Below are positions 1 to 64,000 of a stretch of DNA of 64,000 nt, one piece after another. Positions within the stretch are counted from its first letter, which is position 1. Each line of letters starts with the position of its first letter. This DNA is from Anarhynchus alexandrinus. Taxonomy: Eukaryota > Chordata > Aves > Charadriiformes > Charadriidae. The notes below the pieces were generated by a model. That model was not told the DNA's origin and ran no database searches. It saw only the letters and a program-made list of their open reading frames with translations. The DNA is taken from the NCBI GenBank assembly GCA_008711295.1, contig VUYV01000054.1, forward strand, positions 1,067,190-1,131,189, in the 5' to 3' direction. The position numbers and the translations under genes were made by a program.

Positions 1-69
1 TTACAATAAAGTGTCTTGCAGACCCTTTACATATGTGATGTATTTTGCTATGGTTATTGTATTTTGCAG
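1..69 (+). other. ATF6: ATF6 intron, 3' end only
   Basis: AT-rich sequence ending in TATTTTGCAG, the acceptor of the first exon in the window. Confidence 0.85.
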
Positions 70-57046
<56,977 letters not shown>

Positions 57047-57991
57047 CTCCTGTGGTGCAGCAGCACGGCCCACGCACCCGGCATGCAGCAGGTCCTGCTG
57101 CCAGACTGAGCCCCTTCGCTGGTGGGTCCCCGGGGCTCCTGGCACATCGGCACAGCAAGGGCAGACCCGGCTTAGCCCATTCCTGTGCCTGACCCTACCC
57201 AACAGCAGCGTCCTGCCCAGGGTTTATACATCTCAGCTGGCCCCTTGCCGGGGAGAGGCCTGGGGGACCTACGCAGCGTGCGATGCCCGGTGCTGGGGGT
57301 GTGGGTGATGCACAGTGCTGCAGTTCTGGTGTCGGCATCAGCAGCGGGTGCCTGGGGCTGGCACTGGAGGGGCACGGGCCATCCTTGCTACTTACGGACT
57401 GTCCAAAATTGTGGGGTTGATTTTGTGGGTTGGTTTTTTTTTTATTCCTGTTAAACCATCTCCAGAGGTGGGGTGCTGAGCACTGGGGTCCTGCCTAGAG
57501 ACACCGCTGCGGAGGCTTGTGCTCGACATCAGGCTTCCCTCCCCGCAGTGCTCGGGGCAGCAGGAGGAGGCAGTGTCTGGCTCTGAGCTGCGGGTTCAGA
57601 GAGAGCCACAGCCCTGCGCCCCAGGAGCAGGAGCATCCCTCCTCTGCCAGAGTGGCTGTGCCTGGCCAGACAGCCCTGCTCCTCATTACCCCCATGCACA
57701 CCACACACCTGCCCCAAACTCCTTCCCCGTGTGGTCTCCCTTGCTGGGAAGCAGCGGGCGGATGCCTGGGGTTGCAGCGGTGCCATGGTGCAGCCCAGCC
57801 CCAGCCACCCAGCGGGGTGGTGGGAACCCACACTTACAGCCAAAACACTATGAGCAGAACGACCCACACTGCCACGAAGCGTGGCTCCGCTCCCGGTGCA
57901 AGGGGTCTTCCTGCAGGAGGGGTCCCATGGTCGGATCCCTGCAAGGAGGGTGCCTGGGTGGTAGGGGGCCTGGGCTGCCCTCCCAGGCAGT

Positions 57992-58023
57992 GCACACACA
58001 CGCGCGCGCACACACACACACAC
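57992..58023 (+). repeat. CA/CG dinucleotide repeat in ATF6 3' UTR
   Basis: Alternating purine-pyrimidine run: CACACACA, then CGCGCGCG, then CACACACACACA, followed by a C-rich block to about 58041. Confidence 0.9.
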
Positions 58024-58395
58024 CCCACCCACCCCCCACCCCTCGCTTGCCCGCACACTGCTGCTGTCTTCCCAGCCCACCAGCGGCTGCGTGGCAAAAG
58101 GCTGGGTCTTGGCCCAAGGGTGGTGATTTAGTGCAGCACATGCATTTCTAAAGATTGTACTGCTGTTGGGTTTGGGTTTGGGTTTTTTTTTCCCCTTCCT
58201 TCCCACCCTGTTTGGATTGTTTTTTGGGGTTTTTTTTTGTGTGTGTGTGAGTTTTAATGGTTTTCACAGCTAACAGCCTACGGAGCAGCACTGACCCTGC
58301 TGAGGCAGAGGAGCTGCTTCAGTTCAGTGGGATGCAGCCGCAGCACCTTCCTCCTGAAACACAGATGCACACACGGCGACGTGCACATATTATAT

Positions 58396-58417
58396 ACACA
58401 CACACACACACACACAC
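58396..58417 (+). repeat. (AC)11 microsatellite in ATF6 3' UTR
   Basis: Eleven perfect AC units preceded by a TATATA run. Confidence 0.95.
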
Positions 58418-58811
58418 CCCTTCTCTGCTTTGCCAGCACTGACAGCCACCCCTCACGCAGCAGGGGAGCGTGCCGTTTGCCCCTGAGCACTGAGCTACTA
58501 GACATGGCTCCTGCCGCAATCGACTGCCGCCGTTACAAAGGCCGCTGCAGAGCGCGATTAACTGCTCCCAAGTTTGTCAGCCAAGCCCTGGGCCGGAGCT
58601 GGGCCGAGGGGCTCCGGCGCGCGGTGCTCAGCTGGGATGAGACGCCGGCAGAGTGTTGGCCTTTCATAATGACTTCAGCATGTTACATTATTTTTTTTTC
58701 CCCCCTTTGCAGTTAGCACAGAAGACGATGGGCTTCAGTTTGCCAGCCCACTGCCTTTCCTTCATTGTCTGAACCGCTGACTGACTGGTGTGTTTTTATT
58801 ATATTATTATT

Positions 58812-58816
<5 letters not shown>

Positions 58817-58848
<32 letters not shown>
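58817..58848 (+). repeat. (GT)16 microsatellite in ATF6 3' UTR
   Basis: Sixteen perfect GT units after an ATTATTATT stretch and 9 bases before the AATAAA at 58858. Confidence 0.95.
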
Positions 58849-58849
<1 letters not shown>

Positions 58850-58857
58850 TGTTAGGA

Positions 58858-58863
58858 AATAAA
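58858..58863 (+). terminator. ATF6: Candidate proximal poly(A) signal of ATF6
   Basis: A canonical AATAAA lies just after the GT microsatellite. The sequence downstream is purine/G-rich, so the site may be weak. Confidence 0.4.
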
Positions 58864-59396
58864 GGTTGATCCTGCAGCAAGACAAACAGCTCGGGGGGAG
58901 GTGAGGAGGAGGGTGAGGAGCAATACACCCCTGTGAAGTATGTGCCTTGCAACACTATGGAAAAGTTTTGCCCTTTGCCACGTAGTCAGCGCAAAGCCGC
59001 TCAGGCCCCCCGTCCCCTCGGCGCTCGCGCTGCTGGGAAGCAGCCGGGCTCAGCGAGGGCTTTGGCTGTGCTCCTTTGCACCAGTTCGGTTTTCCTGGCC
59101 CCGGCCCCACCTGACTGTGGGCCAGCTCACACAATAGTCAAAAATAAAAACCCCGGCGGTGCCCCAGCCAGAGGCACGCGGCTCCCCCGCAGCCCCGGGC
59201 AGGGGCAGCCGGCTGCTCCCGGGGGGGCCATGGAGGGGACCTGGCAGTGGTGGCTGAGTTTGGCACAGCCTGGCGACGTTGGAAAGGGCAGCATGCTGCT
59301 GGGGGACTGTCCTCAGCCAGCACCCGTGGGCTCCCGTGGTGGAGAGCACCTCTTGTCCCATGTAGTTCTGTTCTCTGTGTCCCTAGCACTGAAGGC

Positions 59397-59402
59397 AATA
59401 AA
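59397..59402 (+). terminator. ATF6: Candidate main poly(A) signal of ATF6
   Basis: AATAAA is followed within 10 bases by a long T-rich stretch (59408-59455), a typical cleavage and downstream-element arrangement. It is the last + strand hexamer before the CR1 fragment and the convergent neighbour. Confidence 0.5.
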
Positions 59403-59638
59403 GTGGTTCTTTTATTTATTATTAATATTTTTTTTCTTGTTAATACTGTTTTACTTAAGCAAACGAGAAGGCCAGCGCAGTCTCCGCTGGCTTTTGGAGC
59501 TCTGCTTGGCACTGCCCAAGGTCCATGCACGCAGGCCCCCTCTCCTGCTCCTGGGGAGGGAGCATCCTGCTCTCCCACCATCTAGAGAAGAGGAGGCTGG
59601 GGTTGGGCGAGGAGTATCTCACCACAGCCCCCAGTGAC

Positions 59639-59837
59639 CTGTGAGGGTGGTGAGGCACTGGAACAGGTTGCCCAGAGACATTGTGGAGGCCCCATCCCTG
59701 GAAGTGTTCAAGGCCAGGTTGGATGGGGCTTTGAGCAACCTGGTCTAGTGGGAGGTGTCCCTGCCCATGGCAGGGGTGTTGGAACTTGATAATCTTCAAG
59801 GTCCCTTCCAACCTAAACCATTCTATGATTCTATGAC
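59639..59837 (+). repeat. CR1 LINE 3' fragment between the two genes
   Basis: GAGGGTGGTGAGGCACTGGA through GGTCTAGTGGGAGGTGTCCC and CAAGGTCCCTTCCAACCTAA to ATTCTATGATTCTATGA is a clean CR1 3' end, closely like the copy at 34697-35183 over its last 200 bp. Confidence 0.93.
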
Positions 59838-59839
59838 CA

Positions 59840-60085
59840 GAGGGCAATTGCAGTTGTGACAGAGCCAAACTCTTCTCAGGGCTGGACACAGCTATGCCAT
59901 CAAGCCCTGATGCCAGGCCCAAGCAGCCTGGAGCCCCCCAAAGGTCCCCTCTGACCAGCATGCCTTGCTGCTGCTAGGTTTGTGAACTGGCACTTCCCCA
60001 ACAAACCAAAACCCACCCAAAAAACCCTCTGTGCATATCCCTGCACCCAGAGGGTGAACCAGACCCAAAGAAAGCCCCAAACAGC
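59840..60085. other. Intergenic gap between convergent ATF6 and OLFML2B
   Basis: Unique-looking sequence between the CR1 fragment and the OLFML2B poly(A) end; no feature recognised. Confidence 0.5.
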
Positions 60086-61102
60086 TGCAAAGGTACTTGA
60101 TCTTTTATTATTAACAGCAGGTAAATACAAGATGCTGCCGGGCTAGGAGGGCCAGGGACGCACCTCTGTGATGGGGTCCTGATGGCCAACAGTGGGGACC
60201 AGGCCGAGGGCGGCAGTGAGAGGGCACAGGGGCTGAGACCCTATGGGAGATGGAGCGGCAGCGGGATGGGGAGCAAGGGCAGTCCCAGCCCCGAGGGCAC
60301 CCCGAGGGCTCCCCCGGCTCCACAGCTCCCTGCCCAGGCAGCCCAGCGCCCGGCAGAACAGAGCCTTCACCCAGCAAATGCCAAAGGGGACTATTCTGGG
60401 TTACAAAATAAAAAAAATGAACAAACAAAAGCCATCTACACGTATTTACAGTGTCCCCCCTCCCGCCACTGACTCACTTGGGATGCGAGTCGGAGCTCAG
60501 GGTGCTCCTGGCCTCCCCAGGGCAGGTTGCAAAGGGCAGAGCCCCAGCCAGAAGGGACAGTCCTCGGCGTAAGTGCCAGCACCAGGGTACAGCCAGTACC
60601 CATTGTACAGCAGGATCTCCGAAGGGCCTGCTGGCCATCGGCTGGGAAAATGGTCCCGAGAGACAGGACATTCCCATGGGACACGCACCCCCTCCACCAG
60701 GACAGGCAGACATCAGCGTCCCACCGGCACCTGGAGCCTGCAGCAGAAAGGCCAGCTTCGCACTGGTTCTGGGTCTCTTGCTGGTCATCTTTAGCTAAAA
60801 ACCTCATTAGGAGGACTGCGTCTGGGCCACCTCCTCCTCCGCGGGCAGGAGAGCTGGGTCTGCCCTCCCGAAGGAGGGACCCTTCCCACGGGAAGGGAAA
60901 ACAGAAGCAAGGTTACAGCAAAGACGAAGGGGGTGGTTCTGGCCTGGGGATCGATCTACAATCCACCATAAAAAAAAAACAGCTTGAAACAAAACCCATC
61001 ATTTACTCTTTGATTTGTACAAAATAACAATAACAATAAAAATAATAACAAAAAAGGTGCTGGTGGCCCCTGGCTCGCAGTGCCCCACTGTGGCAGGGGG
61101 TC
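60086..61102 (-). other. OLFML2B: OLFML2B 3' untranslated region (probable extent)
   Basis: It runs from the TGA to the only AATAAA on this strand in the stretch (60109-60104). Just after the stop an A/T-rich block (61011-61056 on the + strand, read as U-rich with ATTTTTA-like motifs) stands out from the GC-rich surroundings. I see no coding signal. Confidence 0.6.
60104..60109 (-). terminator. OLFML2B: Candidate poly(A) signal of OLFML2B
   Basis: On the minus strand the sequence reads TTAATAATAAAAGATC. It is the only canonical hexamer in the 1 kb after the stop codon. Confidence 0.55.
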
Positions 61103-63177
<2,075 letters not shown>

Positions 63178-64000
63178 CTGCCAAACACAAGCGTGGGTGT
63201 CAGCCCCACAGTGAGCAGGAGCAGGTCCCCTATGGCCCCCCTCCACCTCCCCCACCACTGTGGCTCCTCCATCCACTTCTCCAGGCTTTCTTGTACTAAA
63301 TCCACATGATTTTCCTCTTTATTTCCAGCCGGAGAAGGGCTGGATGACTGGCAGGGTCTGATGGTACCCACATTAGGAGGTCAGTAAGACCCCATCACGT
63401 CCATGCCCACCACCTCAGGCTGAGCAGAGCAGGAGGTGACAGTCTACGATTCAACCCTGCCAGCTCCCACAGATGGGGCAGGATGGAGACAGCTGTAGAG
63501 CCCAGCCACATCCCACCCACCTCACCCGGGCTGCCAAAGCAGGTGCCTCCTCAGCCAGGGCACGGGACCACCGGTCCCCTTCACTCCTCCTCATCTCAGG
63601 GATCTCGCAAGCCCATGCACGGCTCTGCTGGCCGACCTCGCTGCTGAGCTGGCTCTGTACAGAGAGGGCACTTGCCATGTTTGCCCGTGCTGCCAGGCCC
63701 TGGGGGCTCAGTCCCCCGCTCTCACCATGGCCAAAGCCACAAGCAGCACCTCGCTGAGCCAGAGGGCAGCCAGCCACAGCTCTGAGCTGCACCCCTGCCA
63801 CCCCGGCCACTGCACAAACCTCCCGGGATGCCATGGGGCCGACAGATCTGCAGGACTAACGTACGTAATAAACTGGCGTTTACTCTCAGGAAAGGTGTTG
63901 ATGCTGGGTGTTTTAAGTCATAGCAGTGACCTGTTTCCTTAGCTACGAGGGATTTTCCATGGAATAACACCACCGCACTGCTGCCCCACATGGGGCTCAA
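63178..64000 (-). other. OLFML2B: OLFML2B intron, incomplete
   Basis: The stretch ends in TGTTTGGCAG upstream of the linker exon. I found no coiled-coil-like coding segment or convincing splice pair here, so the preceding exon is probably beyond the window edge. Confidence 0.7.

Larger units (their letters stand above)
57047..59420 (+). other. ATF6: ATF6 3' untranslated region (probable extent)
   Basis: No coding signal continues after the stop. The stretch is GC-rich, with long overlapping frames in all directions that look like composition effects. AATAAA hexamers occur at 58858-58863, 59143-59148 and 59397-59402. The last is followed by a T-rich stretch and is my preferred end, but isoforms ending earlier are likely. 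CA and GT repeats lie inside. Confidence 0.6.

Noticed and set aside
58168..58187. GGGTTTGGGTTTGGGTTT run as telomere-like sequence
   Set aside because: Only three units, not the vertebrate TTAGGG unit, and inside a 3' UTR; simple low complexity.
57517..58206. Overlapping open frames of about 200 codons on both strands
   Set aside because: They lie in the GC-rich ATF6 3' UTR, are open in several frames at once, match no family I know and run through CA repeats.
63451..63834. 127-codon minus-strand frame as a further OLFML2B exon
   Set aside because: It lacks the coiled-coil heptads expected for the preceding OLFML2B region, and I found no matching splice borders.

Overview
The window is avian-type vertebrate nuclear DNA. 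It is intron-rich, its exons have GT-AG borders, and its interspersed repeats are almost all CR1-type LINEs, several ending in the bird-typical octamer tail of the ATTCTATG type. I could not assign a species. The gene pair ATF6 - OLFML2B, tail to tail, is the same neighbourhood found at human 1q23.

Positions 1-59402 hold the 3' half of ATF6 on the + strand. Seven coding exons (70-207, 2063-2182, 3110-3212, 4408-4472, 8681-8795, 39232-39316, 56838-57046) join in one continuous frame of 277 codons plus TAG. They encode the ER-luminal stress-sensing part of the protein. The transactivation domain, bZIP and membrane segment lie upstream of the window. The first five exons are packed into 8.8 kb. 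Introns of 30.4 kb and 17.5 kb then isolate the last two. A GC-rich 3' UTR of about 2.3 kb follows, carrying CA and GT microsatellites and three AATAAA candidates.

Positions 63177-60104 (- strand) hold the 3' end of OLFML2B: the Ser/Thr/Pro-rich linker exon, an exon opening the olfactomedin domain, and the final exon with most of that domain, then a roughly 1 kb 3' UTR. The two genes converge. Their likely poly(A) signals are about 0.7 kb apart, with a short CR1 fragment between them.

The introns hold CR1 copies of several ages. One keeps a 237-codon reverse-transcriptase C-terminal reading frame (37688-38401, - strand), and several are much more decayed L3/L2-like fossils. A pair of near-identical 430-bp direct copies separated by a single N (36230-37086) looks like an assembly artefact. 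I saw no bacterial-type systems, CRISPR, tRNA, rRNA or independent protein-coding gene in the introns. The most useful second looks are the suspected false duplication, a tandem NAGNAG acceptor in ATF6, complementary CA/GT repeats within one 3' UTR, and the fast-looking mucin-like linker of OLFML2B.
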